From: Nocardioides sp. JS614
GTDB taxonomy: Bacteria; Actinomycetota; Actinomycetes; Propionibacteriales; Nocardioidaceae
Assembly: GCF_000015265.1 (NCBI RefSeq)
Contig: NC_008697.1
Coordinates: forward strand, 124,001 to 188,000
Reading direction: 5' to 3'
DNA: 64,000 bases
Position 1 is the stretch's first letter; every line of letters starts with the position of its first letter. A program made the position numbers and the translations under genes. Positions 17,631-25,751 of the stretch are shown here, piece by piece. The notes beneath the pieces are model-generated. The model saw nothing but the letters and a program-made list of their open reading frames with translations, made no database searches and had not been told where the DNA came from.

Positions 17631-17794
17631 CACCCGTTCCTCTCTGTCCCGGGGAACGCTAGATGCGCCAGCGGCATGGCTCCCATGTCTCCGCGGGACG
17701 AAGCCGCGAGCGGTATTCGCCCGTTCCGGGCAGGGACGTGGACTCGTGTGGGTGCCTAGCCTCGAAGCTCAACCAGCAACGGAGGGTGCCGCCA
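17631..17794. promoter_or_regulatory. Divergent promoter between catabolic array and CoM biosynthesis operon
   Basis: A 164-bp region between two start codons. It shares exact blocks with the equivalent region of the right arm: GGACGAAGCCG (17696-17706), then 5 bp, then GGTATTC (17712-17718), plus GCCTAGCC near the xcbB side (likely -10 TAGCCT) and GCGCAT near the CoADR side. Coding genes around it are diverged, so conserved spacing suggests a regulator-binding site. Confidence 0.65.
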
Positions 17795-18580
17795 ATGCAC
17801 GAGAAGCCTGACTTTCTCGACTTGCCCACGAGGGACACAAAGCCACGGATCAGCGGGCTTACCCACGTGCTCGACAAGGGCATGCCGCTGCGGTCTCTGG
17901 ACGCCCTGCTGGAGCAGGCAGCCGACCTCATCGACGTCTTGAAGGTCGGTTGGGGCATCGCCTACATCGACCCGCAGATCGCAGAGCGTGCGCATCTTTG
18001 TCGACAGGCCGGCGTGACCCTCTGTCTTGGAGGGACTCTGCTGGAAGTGTCGGCTGCCAACGGGCGGATTCCCGAGCTGGCTCGTTGGGCGCACCGGGTC
18101 GGGATCGGGGCAGTCGAGGTCTCCAATGGCCTCGAGAGGATGTCTTGTGATGAGAAGCGAATCCTGGTCCGTGACCTCTCTGGCGAGTTTGTTGTTCTCG
18201 CTGAGACCGGCGCGAAGGACGGCCATACGCCCGTCACTGCTCACCTTTGGGTCGACGAAATGGAGGCCGATCTAGCCGCAGGCGCAACTCTCGTCATTGC
18301 CGAAGGACGCGAGAGTGGAACCGTTGGGCTGTATCACCCTGACGGAACACCCCGGGTGGACCTGGCCGAGGCAATTGCGGAGCGCATTTCCCTCGACAGG
18401 GTGATCTTTGAGGCGCCTGCCAAATCTCACCAGACTTGGTTCGTCAGCCGGTTCGGGCCCCATGTTGGCCTTGGCAATATCGGATCTGACGAGGTCATCG
18501 CATTGGAGACCCTCCGACTGGGGCTGCGGGCCGACACTGCCTTGCTCGCCGGACCGGCGCGGATTGGTGTGCCCTCGTGA
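17795..18580 (+). CDS. xcbB: Phosphosulfolactate synthase (ComA family), first step of CoM synthesis
   Basis: A 261-residue ComA-family TIM barrel. It adds sulfite to phosphoenolpyruvate to give phosphosulfolactate. Family motifs in order: VLKVGWGIAYID (about 48-59), CLGGTLLEV, VEVSNG, ETGAKDG, AEGRESG, FEAPAKSHQTWFV and LGNIGSDEVIALETLRLGLR. ATG 17795 follows GGAGGGTGCCGCCA; upstream codons are in the promoter. It is first of five overlapping plus-strand genes. Bacterial CoM operons of this type are known from Xanthobacter (xcb genes). Sulfite can come from the APS reductase encoded nearby. Confidence 0.9.
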   Translation: MHEKPDFLDLPTRDTKPRISGLTHVLDKGMPLRSLDALLEQAADLIDVLKVGWGIAYIDPQIAERAHLCRQAGVTLCLGGTLLEVSAANGRIPELARWAHRVGIGAVEVSNGLERMSCDEKRILVRDLSGEFVVLAETGAKDGHTPVTAHLWVDEMEADLAAGATLVIAEGRESGTVGLYHPDGTPRVDLAEAIAERISLDRVIFEAPAKSHQTWFVSRFGPHVGLGNIGSDEVIALETLRLGLRADTALLAGPARIGVPS

Positions 18581-19506
18581 TCGAAGATCCGGCTCCCAAC
18601 CTGATCACCCGCCCCTACCGCGGCCTATCAGTGCAGCAAGTCGACGTTGACCTCACTGAGGCAGCCTTGGTCGACCATCTCCTCGGCCGTGAGGCCTACC
18701 GACGAACTGACTTCCTGCTACTTCATCGTGACGAAGCGTGGGCGTTGGTCGCCATCGAGAAGTCGTCAACCGACCCTCTGTTCTCACCGATCGTCGACTT
18801 GCGCGTGCTTGCTGGTCCTGACCAGGTTGTGATGATCGACTCTCCCGAGACCGACGTTGGGAATGCTTCGGCACTCGCGGCGGTAGCGGACGCGCATCGG
18901 CAGGATGGGGCATTGGCCTATGCCGTCCGGGGCCGCTTCGAGCACATCAACTTCATCTGGCAGCCTGCCCCGTTGGTCATCCGGGTGACCGAGGTTGTCC
19001 CCCCTTGGCCCGCGAAGTTGCTATCCATGGCACAACAAGTGGTGGATTTTGACGAGGACTTGCCGCCGATTCGCCTCGAACTCGATGCCGTGGACATCAC
19101 CTCGCTCGCCCAGGAGAACCCAGCAAGCGTCTACCTGTTGCCTTGCCGAGGCTCCGGCGTAGACATCGCCGGCGAGGTCGACTTCCTCGACACCCGGCCG
19201 CCAGCGCGACGAGACTGGCTACTCGTGGGGTGCGAACGGTCCCTGCAGTTCCACCGTCACTTCTACGGTGACGAGCCCAGTCGCGTTGACCTGTGCCCGC
19301 GTCGCCGTACCGGGGATGGTCCCGGCACCTTGACACTCACGAAGTGTTGCCTGATCGAGCGCGGACTCGAGTTGGAGCCAGGAGTTGCGGTTGTTCCTTG
19401 GGGCTCAAATCTTGACGAAGTGCGGTTGGCGCTGCGCCACCTGGTGGGTCTCCCTCCCCCGGGCGCACCCGTCACGGCCGGACCGATGGTTGAGGTACTC
19501 GGATGA
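18577..19506 (+). CDS. Uncharacterised 309-aa protein of the CoM biosynthesis operon
   Basis: I do not recognise a characterised family. The protein has no membrane segment. Conserved landmarks shared with the second copy (44129-45058) are NLITRPYRGLSVQ at the N-terminus, YAVRGRFEHINFIWQP near the middle, LLPCRGSGVD, GCERSLQFHRHFYGDEP, and a late KCCLIERG. The clustered His/Cys residues could bind a metal. GTG 18577 overlaps the xcbB stop and the next start overlaps its own stop, so it is made in step with CoM enzymes. As the only unassigned gene kept in both CoM operons it is a candidate for a missing step such as decarboxylation (inference). Confidence 0.8.
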   Translation: MIEDPAPNLITRPYRGLSVQQVDVDLTEAALVDHLLGREAYRRTDFLLLHRDEAWALVAIEKSSTDPLFSPIVDLRVLAGPDQVVMIDSPETDVGNASALAAVADAHRQDGALAYAVRGRFEHINFIWQPAPLVIRVTEVVPPWPAKLLSMAQQVVDFDEDLPPIRLELDAVDITSLAQENPASVYLLPCRGSGVDIAGEVDFLDTRPPARRDWLLVGCERSLQFHRHFYGDEPSRVDLCPRRRTGDGPGTLTLTKCCLIERGLELEPGVAVVPWGSNLDEVRLALRHLVGLPPPGAPVTAGPMVEVLG

Positions 19507-20858
19507 CGGCGCACCCGATCGACTCGCAGCTTTACGGCCACTTGTGGGGAACCGATGAACTACGTCGTCTCTTCGATGACGAAGGCCGGATTCAGAGCTG
19601 GCTAGAGATCCTCGCCGCGCTGGCCGAGGCGCAAGCAGAGTTCGGAATCGTGCCCGAGGATGCTGCGAGGTCCATCCGTGAGAACGCCGACGTGCGGCGC
19701 CTCGACCTCGTCAGAGTTGGCGAGCTGACCCGGTCGACCGGGCACTCGACGCTTGGTCTGATCCGGTGCTTCCAAGAGATCCTCCCATCCTCCGCGAGAG
19801 AGTGGGTCTACTACGGAGCTACGGTCCAGGACGTCTCCGACACCTGGACCTCGATAGTCCTGCAGCACGTCGCTCTCGTGCTCGATCGCGACCTTGCGCG
19901 AGCCGAGCGGGCGGCCCGACGGTTGGCCGAGACGTACGCCGACACGGTGATGTGCGGGCGCACCCATGGGCAGCCAGGATTGCCGATCACATTCGGGTTC
20001 AAAGCAGCCGTATGGGCCTCTGAGGTGGCCCGTCACCGCGAGCGCGTTGCCCAAGGCGCGGCTCGATGGGGCGTCGCGCAGCTCGGGGGAGCCCTTGGCA
20101 CGATGGAATTCTGGGGCGAGCAGGCTTTGCCACTCCTTGACTCGTTCGCGTCCCGGCTCGGCCTGAAAGCACCAGACATTGCCTGGCTCACATCCCGCGA
20201 CCGCATTGCCGAGTTCGTCGGGCTCCTCGGGATGGTCACAGCCACACTAGGAAAGATCGGCCAGGAGGTTTACCAACTCCAGAGACCGGAATTGGGCGAG
20301 GTACGCGAAGGACTTCATCGCGGAGTCGTTGGCAGCATCACCATGCCGCACAAGGTCAATCCCGAGATCTCCGAGCACCTCGTAACACTCGCGCGCATCG
20401 TTCGCTCAAAGGTCGGCCCGGCACTCGAAGCCATGCTGCACGAGCACGAACGAGACGGACGCGCTTGGAAAGCAGAGTGGATCTTTCTGCCCGAAGCGTG
20501 CATCCTCACCGGCGCGACCTTGTCCATGAGCTGTCAGTTACTGGAAGAGTTGGAGATTGACGAAGACCGGATGATGGCCAATTTGGAGGACCGCGGCGGC
20601 TACTTGATGTCTGAACCAGTGATGCGCGAGTTGTCTCCGCTGCTGGGCAAGCATGTGGCGCATGAACTGGTTCATTCGATCGCCATTCGTGGACGCGAAC
20701 AGGGTGTCGGGTTCGAGGAGGTGTTGCTAGCGGAGCGCACGCTCGACGGACTGCTCTCCGCCGACGAAATCCGCAAGGCTCTCGACCCGGTCGCTGCGGT
20801 CGGGTCGGCGCCCGAGTTCGTGCGTCGCGTCCTCGCCATTGAGCCGCGCCCGTCATGA
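19503..20858 (+). CDS. xcbC: Aspartase/fumarase-superfamily lyase, CoM biosynthesis (XcbC-like)
   Basis: A 451-residue member of the fumarase/aspartase superfamily, closest in look to adenylosuccinate lyase and carboxymuconate cycloisomerase. It has GRTHGQPGLP (about 152-161) with the conserved His, and the signature GSITMPHKVNPEISE (278-291) with the mobile catalytic loop. In Xanthobacter an equivalent enzyme eliminates phosphate from phosphosulfolactate to give sulfoacrylate (established for XcbC1; transferred here by homology and context). The start overlaps the previous stop (ATGA). Confidence 0.85.
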   Translation: MTAHPIDSQLYGHLWGTDELRRLFDDEGRIQSWLEILAALAEAQAEFGIVPEDAARSIRENADVRRLDLVRVGELTRSTGHSTLGLIRCFQEILPSSAREWVYYGATVQDVSDTWTSIVLQHVALVLDRDLARAERAARRLAETYADTVMCGRTHGQPGLPITFGFKAAVWASEVARHRERVAQGAARWGVAQLGGALGTMEFWGEQALPLLDSFASRLGLKAPDIAWLTSRDRIAEFVGLLGMVTATLGKIGQEVYQLQRPELGEVREGLHRGVVGSITMPHKVNPEISEHLVTLARIVRSKVGPALEAMLHEHERDGRAWKAEWIFLPEACILTGATLSMSCQLLEELEIDEDRMMANLEDRGGYLMSEPVMRELSPLLGKHVAHELVHSIAIRGREQGVGFEEVLLAERTLDGLLSADEIRKALDPVAAVGSAPEFVRRVLAIEPRPS

Positions 20859-21823
20859 ACCTTCCCGATCTCCCACGTCTCCCCCTGGTACTCGCGCCGA
20901 CGCCGCTCGTACCAGCCCCGCGGCTATCCGAAATTCTCGGACTCGACGTGTGGTTCAAGCGGGACGATCTCACTGGTCGAGGCCTTGGCGGGAACAAGGT
21001 TCGTCCCCTCGAGTACCTGCTCGGCGATGCAAAGACCAAGGGCTGCGACGCCCTCGTGACAGGCGCCGGACCGCAGTCCAACTGGGCAATGCTGGCAGCC
21101 CTGACCGCGCACGGAGCGGGCATCGCCCCCCACCTCGTCTTCTACGGTGACCCACAGCACCCGACAGGTAACCTGCTGCTCGCCCAGCTCGCCGGCGCAG
21201 ACATCCACTACACCGGCGAACTCGATCGCGGATCTGTCGACCCGGCGCTGTTCAAGGCCGCCGACGAACTCACCGATGCAGGCCACCTGCCTTACGTGGT
21301 ACCGCGAGGCGGGGCGACGCCCATCGGGTGCCTCGGCTATGTCCGCGCCACAGCGGAACTGCTTGCCCAGCTGGCCGAAACGGGCCTTTCTCCAGCGTCC
21401 ATATGGCTGGCCACAGGGTCCGGCGGCACCCAAGCTGGACTCGTCGCCGGAGCCCAGTGGTCCGGCTGGGAGATCGATGTCATCGGGATCACGACGAGCC
21501 GATCTCCCGAGGAGGCGGCGTCCCGGGTGCGAGACCTGGCCTCAGCGACGCTCGACTTGATCGGAGTCGGCGACACCTCCATTGCAGCACCCCAGGTGCG
21601 CGGAGGGTATCTCGGTGAGGGCTATGGCAAGGCCTCCCCGGCGGGAGCTGCTGCAGCCCAGCTCGTCGCTCAGACCGAAGGCGTCTTCCTCGACCCAGCC
21701 TTCGGAGCAAAAGCGATGGCAGCCCTGATCGATGCAGCCCGTGATGGCACCGTTGAGGGTCCGGTGGTGTTCCTCGTCACCGGAGGGGCCCCGACCCTCT
21801 TCACTCCCGGAGCTCAACTGTGA
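20855..21823 (+). CDS. xcbD: PLP-dependent cysteine-desulfhydrase-like enzyme, CoM biosynthesis (XcbD-like)
   Basis: A 322-residue fold-type II PLP enzyme of the ACC deaminase / D-cysteine desulfhydrase family. The Schiff-base lysine is Lys48 in GRGLGGNKVRPLEYL. The substrate loop TGAGPQSNWAML and the phosphate-binding glycine run GSGGTQAGL are present. In the CoM pathway it is expected to cleave a cysteine conjugate, releasing the thiol of CoM with pyruvate and ammonia (family logic; exact substrate inferred). It overlaps both neighbours by 4 bp. Confidence 0.85.
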   Translation: MNLPDLPRLPLVLAPTPLVPAPRLSEILGLDVWFKRDDLTGRGLGGNKVRPLEYLLGDAKTKGCDALVTGAGPQSNWAMLAALTAHGAGIAPHLVFYGDPQHPTGNLLLAQLAGADIHYTGELDRGSVDPALFKAADELTDAGHLPYVVPRGGATPIGCLGYVRATAELLAQLAETGLSPASIWLATGSGGTQAGLVAGAQWSGWEIDVIGITTSRSPEEAASRVRDLASATLDLIGVGDTSIAAPQVRGGYLGEGYGKASPAGAAAAQLVAQTEGVFLDPAFGAKAMAALIDAARDGTVEGPVVFLVTGGAPTLFTPGAQL

Positions 21824-23322
21824 CCACGGAGATCCCGAAGGGATACCTCGGTGCCGAGGCAAGGATCAAGAGTGGTCCCGCCCCAGAGCTGGTAAGTACG
21901 GGCTACGCCCTGGAGATCGCGGACGCACCCTTGCTCCACGAAGGGCTTGGACTCGCAGACCTTGCGCATGTCTTGGCACTTACGGAGGACGGCATAATGC
22001 CGGAGGTCGCGTCATGCGCGCTAACCGCGGAGCTGCTCGAAATCCTGGCAACACCCGCCGACGAGTTCCCCTACGACGTCGTCTACGGCGATGCATACAA
22101 CAGCCGTGAGCGAGAGCTCGAACGTCGGCTCGGCGACACCGCCGGGTGGCTACATGCCGGCCGTACGCGGCGCGAGGCGGGTCGCATCGCGTTCCGGATC
22201 GCTCTGAGGCGCAGACTGCTCGACTTGCACGACGGCGTTGGCGACTTGGCGCTCGCGTTCGCGACGGCCGCGCGGCTCCACGCCGACACGCTCTGGGCGG
22301 ACACCACGTACCTCCAGCCCGCGCAACCGTCGACGTTCGGGCACTACCTGGGCGCGTTCGCCGAGGAGACAACGCGGCACCTGAGCCGCATCCAGTCGGC
22401 CTACGACTTGGCTAACCGTTCCCCCACGGGCAGTGGCGGGGTTGGTGGGTCGCCCTTGCTGGTCAACCGGGTCCGGGACGCGGTGGCCCTGGGTTTCGAC
22501 GAGCCCGGCTGGCATACCCGCGACGTAATGTGGTCGGTCGACGGGCTGGTGGATGCGGTGTTCTGCTCGGCTCAGGCAGTCACCACGGTTGACCGGCTCG
22601 CCGAGGACCTCGAGATTTTCGCGAGTCCGGCATTCGGCTATGTCCGGCTCGACGCGTCACTGTGTCGGGCTTCGGTACTCCTGCCGCAAAAACGCAACCC
22701 ATACGCTTTGGCGGTCATCAGAAGCGGCGCCAACGTACTTGTTGGCCGAGCCGCCGGGATGCTGGCCACCCAGCGCACTCCGTCGGCGCGCACCGACAAC
22801 TGGCTGCATGCCTACGGTGAGGTTGCCGGATCAGTTGACCTGGCTTCGCGGCTGGTGCGCCTTGGTACGGCGGTGGTGAGCTCCCTGGAGGTCGACCGCG
22901 ATGCCCTGACCCGGGAGGCCGCGGCGCACTTCACCGGAGCCGCCGATCTGGCAGAGTCCATCATGGTCAACCTCGGCCTGGACTATCGCTCGGCCTACCG
23001 GGTCGTGGGCCACGCCGTCGGCGTGGCCATCGACGCGGGTCGTACCGCCCTGCTCGCGTCGGACGTCGATCTCGCAGCCAAGGAACTGCTCGGTGAGGCG
23101 CTGTCGCCTCGCCCCGACGTCGAGTCGATCACTGACCCGGGCCGCATCGTCGCAACGCGCGATGTCGCCGGAGGTAGCGCCGCGGGACGAGTCCGCGAGC
23201 ATGCCCTGCGCGTCGAAGGCCTTGCCGCGCAGGCGTACGCGTGGAGTAGCGCCTCGCGCCAAAGGGTATTGGCGGCTGAGAAGGACGTCGTAGATCGTGC
23301 CCGGACGCTAGCTGGCGTGTAG
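21820..23322 (+). CDS. xcbE: Argininosuccinate-lyase-like protein, CoM biosynthesis (XcbE-like)
   Basis: A 500-residue aspartase/fumarase-superfamily protein of the argininosuccinate lyase branch: LHAGRTRREAG (about 111-121) and ASVLLPQKRNPYALAVIR (284-301) match the ASL HTGRSRNDQ and GSSxMPQKKNP blocks. The ASL catalytic THLQ is TYLQ here (His replaced by Tyr) in both copies, so it is unlikely to be a normal ASL. In bacterial CoM synthesis a protein of this type is thought to join cysteine to sulfoacrylate. GTG start overlaps xcbD; its end overlaps the convergent APS reductase gene by 15 bp. Confidence 0.83.
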   Translation: MTTEIPKGYLGAEARIKSGPAPELVSTGYALEIADAPLLHEGLGLADLAHVLALTEDGIMPEVASCALTAELLEILATPADEFPYDVVYGDAYNSRERELERRLGDTAGWLHAGRTRREAGRIAFRIALRRRLLDLHDGVGDLALAFATAARLHADTLWADTTYLQPAQPSTFGHYLGAFAEETTRHLSRIQSAYDLANRSPTGSGGVGGSPLLVNRVRDAVALGFDEPGWHTRDVMWSVDGLVDAVFCSAQAVTTVDRLAEDLEIFASPAFGYVRLDASLCRASVLLPQKRNPYALAVIRSGANVLVGRAAGMLATQRTPSARTDNWLHAYGEVAGSVDLASRLVRLGTAVVSSLEVDRDALTREAAAHFTGAADLAESIMVNLGLDYRSAYRVVGHAVGVAIDAGRTALLASDVDLAAKELLGEALSPRPDVESITDPGRIVATRDVAGGSAAGRVREHALRVEGLAAQAYAWSSASRQRVLAAEKDVVDRARTLAGV

Positions 23323-23997
23323 CCCGCACTCGGTCTTGTGTTGGCCCGGCCAGCGTCCCGAGCGGGCGTCTGTTCCGACCGGCAAGGATGTGCAGGGCTC
23401 GCAGCCAATCGACGGGTAGCCGAGCTCGGTAAGCCGGTTGCCGGGCAGGGCGTGCTCATGGAGATATGCCGCGAGAGCTTCGTCCGTCCAGGCTGCGAGG
23501 GGTGCGACTTTCACTACCTGATTATGCGAATCCCACGACACAACAGGGGTCTGCGACCGACTGGGCGACTCCGCTCGCCTGATCCCGGTCAACCACGCGT
23601 CATACCCTGCCAAGGCTTGGCGCAGCGGGACGACTTTCCTGAGCCGGCAGCAATCGTTGGAATCGGTGCTCCATGGCGGAATCTGATTGCCGGGGGCAGG
23701 CTTGGATCTGAGATCGACGACACGCACGTCGAAGGCTGCAGCCACCTGGTCGCGGAACGCGAGGGTCTCCGGGAAGTGGTACCCGGTGTCAAGGAACAGC
23801 ACGTCGAGGCCGGGCGCACACGACGACGCAAGGTGCGTGATCGCTGCGTCACTCATCGATGACGTCGCGCACAACTTGGTGCCGAACGTGTCCCGTGCCC
23901 ATCGCACTACTGAGTCGGCGGATACACCTTCGAGTTCCTCCGCGTGCTCGAAGACGACAGCCTGGAGTCGTTGGAGGTCCCGCTCTGTCTTGAACAT
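23308..23997 (-). CDS. cysH: APS reductase (CysH family), sulfite supply
   Basis: A 229-residue assimilatory adenylylsulfate reductase. Cys116-Cys117 (CCRLRK) and Cys199-x2-Cys202 (GCEPCTSLP) form the CC...CxxC [4Fe-4S] set of the APS-reducing type, and Cys224 in KTECGLH is the catalytic thiol. It yields sulfite and AMP. Placed back-to-back with the CoM operon in both arms, it probably provides sulfite for phosphosulfolactate synthase (inference from context). A 26-codon reading frame ends 2 bp before its ATG. Confidence 0.9.
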   Translation of the reverse strand: MFKTERDLQRLQAVVFEHAEELEGVSADSVVRWARDTFGTKLCATSSMSDAAITHLASSCAPGLDVLFLDTGYHFPETLAFRDQVAAAFDVRVVDLRSKPAPGNQIPPWSTDSNDCCRLRKVVPLRQALAGYDAWLTGIRRAESPSRSQTPVVSWDSHNQVVKVAPLAAWTDEALAAYLHEHALPGNRLTELGYPSIGCEPCTSLPVGTDARSGRWPGQHKTECGLHAS

Positions 23998-23999
23998 GC

Positions 24000-24080
24000 T
24001 CAGAGACCCACGGGTGTGTCGGTGCCGTGGATCAGGTCCCCCCACTCGGCGATTCCAACTGGTTTCCCGAAGAGCGTCAT
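24000..24080 (-). CDS. 26-aa peptide resembling the N-terminus of 2-KPCC; leader or remnant
   Basis: A short frame with a near-consensus AGGAGGTACGAC site before ATG 24080 and a stop 2 bp before cysH. The peptide contains IAEWGDLIHGTDT, matching MAEWEDLIHRAET at residues 10-22 of the 2-KPCC encoded at 31578-33140, and the DNA is also similar there (GACCTGATCCAC shared). It may be a relic of a lost 2-KPCC gene now acting as a translated leader coupled to cysH. The right arm lacks it. Confidence 0.5.
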   Translation of the reverse strand: MTLFGKPVGIAEWGDLIHGTDTPVGL

Positions 24081-24286
24081 GTCGTACCTCCTGAAGGTGG
24101 CGGAGTTCGCGCGTGGACGAGCCCAGGTCTCCAGAGTCGGCTCGGGACTCTCTGTCAGCGTCGTCCTGAGTAGTCGAACTCCTCGTGTGAGTTGGTCCTC
24201 GGGAGCCGGTCCCCCACGGGGGGCGACGGCTGCACAGTTACCGGGTGGGTCGTACGGACGAGCGCCACCAAAGTCGAGGAGAGAAC

Positions 24287-25699
24287 ATGTCAGAGGGCAA
24301 GAACGAAGAGGCACATCGAGAGGTCGACGCGATCGTTGCGCGAGCACGCGCTGCGCAGGCCGTCATCGCCGACTACACGCAGGAGCAGGTTGACGCTCTG
24401 TGTACAGCCGTCGCATGGGCCGTGGCGCGTCCCGAGCGTGCTGAGGGCCTGGCCAAGTTGGCTGTCGACGAAGGGGGCTTCGGCAACTTCGCCGACAAGG
24501 TGGTCAAGATCAACAAGCGAGTTCTCGGCGTGCTGGCGGACATGCGCCAAGTCCGCACCGTCGGCGTCGTCGAGGAAGACCCTGACCGAGGCCTGGTCAA
24601 GATCGCCAAACCCGTCGGCGTCGTAGCCGCGCTCATCCCCACAACTGGTCCCGATGCCACGCCTCCCCTCAAGGCGCTGCTCGCGCTCAAGGGTCGCAAC
24701 GCCATTGTGGTCGCGCCCCATCCGCGTACGCAGGAGACCACATCGGCCGTGGTGGAGTTCATGCGTGAGGCCTGCGTACAAGTTGGAGCACCCGCGGACC
24801 TCATTCAGACACTCACCGGTGCATCGATCGCCAAGACCCAGCGGCTCATGAGTCAGGCAGACCTGATCGTCGCGACAGGCGGAGCAGCCATGGTCAAGGC
24901 GGCCTACAGTTCGGGCACGCCGGCGTATGGAGTGGGGGTAGGCAACTCCGTGCACGTCGTCGACGAGACTGCAGACCTTGCCGACGCGGTGGAAGCGATC
25001 GTGGCCGCGAAGACATTCGACTACGCGACAAGTTGTCTCGCAGACAACGCGTTGGTCGCCGAACGGACGATCTACAGGGACTTGCTCGACCGCCTGGTCT
25101 CGCGTGGCGGGCACGTCTGCACGGGCGAGGAGAAGGCGCTGCTTCAGCGTGCAATGTGGCCGGACGGCGGTCACATCCCTGCCCTGGATGTCATTGCAAA
25201 GCCGGCCGCGACCATTGCCGGGTTGGCCGGCTTCAGCATCGCCAGCGACCGAACCTTCCTGATCGTGGAGGAAAATGGCACTGGCCCCGAGTACCCGTTC
25301 TCAGGGGAGAAGCTCTCGGTCGTGCTCGCGGCATACAGCTACGAGGGCGGCATCGACAGGGCCGTCGACCTCGTCAACGACATCACCGGCTACCAGGGAC
25401 TCGGCCACACCTGTGGGATACATACCCAGCTTGACCAGCATGTTGAAGCGTTGGCGATGGGTACTCGCACTGCTCGCGTCATGGTGAACCAAAATCTCAA
25501 TGAAGGCGCGGGAAGCCCCCGCAACGGGTTGCCCTTCACGCTCAGCCTCAGCTGCGGCACATGGGGAGGCAACATCACCACGGAGAACGTGAACGCCCGC
25601 CACTTCGTGAATCTGACCTGGGTGTCCCGGCCCATGGCTCCACGGGTTGTGACCGAAGACGAGTTGTTCACCGAACACTGGGCGCGCTTCGGTCGCTGA
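24287..25699 (+). CDS. CoA-acylating aldehyde dehydrogenase (SauS/EutE-like)
   Basis: A 470-residue aldehyde dehydrogenase of the CoA-acylating group. Seen: IPTTGPDATPPLKALLALKG (117-136), the PHPRTQETT segment, and the catalytic Cys250 in YATSCLADN. The family includes sulfoacetaldehyde and propionaldehyde CoA-acylating enzymes. Here the natural substrate could be the aldehyde 2-oxoethyl-CoM from ethene oxide, giving a CoA thioester (inference). ATG 24287 follows CGAGGAGAGAAC. It converges on the PucR-type regulator gene; a second copy is at 38045-39457. Confidence 0.85.
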   Translation: MSEGKNEEAHREVDAIVARARAAQAVIADYTQEQVDALCTAVAWAVARPERAEGLAKLAVDEGGFGNFADKVVKINKRVLGVLADMRQVRTVGVVEEDPDRGLVKIAKPVGVVAALIPTTGPDATPPLKALLALKGRNAIVVAPHPRTQETTSAVVEFMREACVQVGAPADLIQTLTGASIAKTQRLMSQADLIVATGGAAMVKAAYSSGTPAYGVGVGNSVHVVDETADLADAVEAIVAAKTFDYATSCLADNALVAERTIYRDLLDRLVSRGGHVCTGEEKALLQRAMWPDGGHIPALDVIAKPAATIAGLAGFSIASDRTFLIVEENGTGPEYPFSGEKLSVVLAAYSYEGGIDRAVDLVNDITGYQGLGHTCGIHTQLDQHVEALAMGTRTARVMVNQNLNEGAGSPRNGLPFTLSLSCGTWGGNITTENVNARHFVNLTWVSRPMAPRVVTEDELFTEHWARFGR

Positions 25700-25716
25700 T
25701 CGCAGAACGTTGGGCC

Positions 25717-25751
25717 GCAAGGCCTGCAGGCCTCAGGCCTGCAGGCCTTGC
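25717..25751. terminator. Bidirectional hairpin between aldehyde dehydrogenase and regulator genes
   Basis: GCAAGGCCTGCAGGCCT (25717-25733), a single C, then the exact reverse complement (25735-25751). This forms a 17-bp perfect stem at a convergent gene end. The right half lies inside the last codons of the regulator gene. No U-run is present, as is common in actinobacteria. Confidence 0.7.

Noticed and set aside
21820..23322. Annotating as argininosuccinate lyase for arginine synthesis
   Set aside because: Catalytic THLQ is altered, there are two copies, and both sit in CoM operons.
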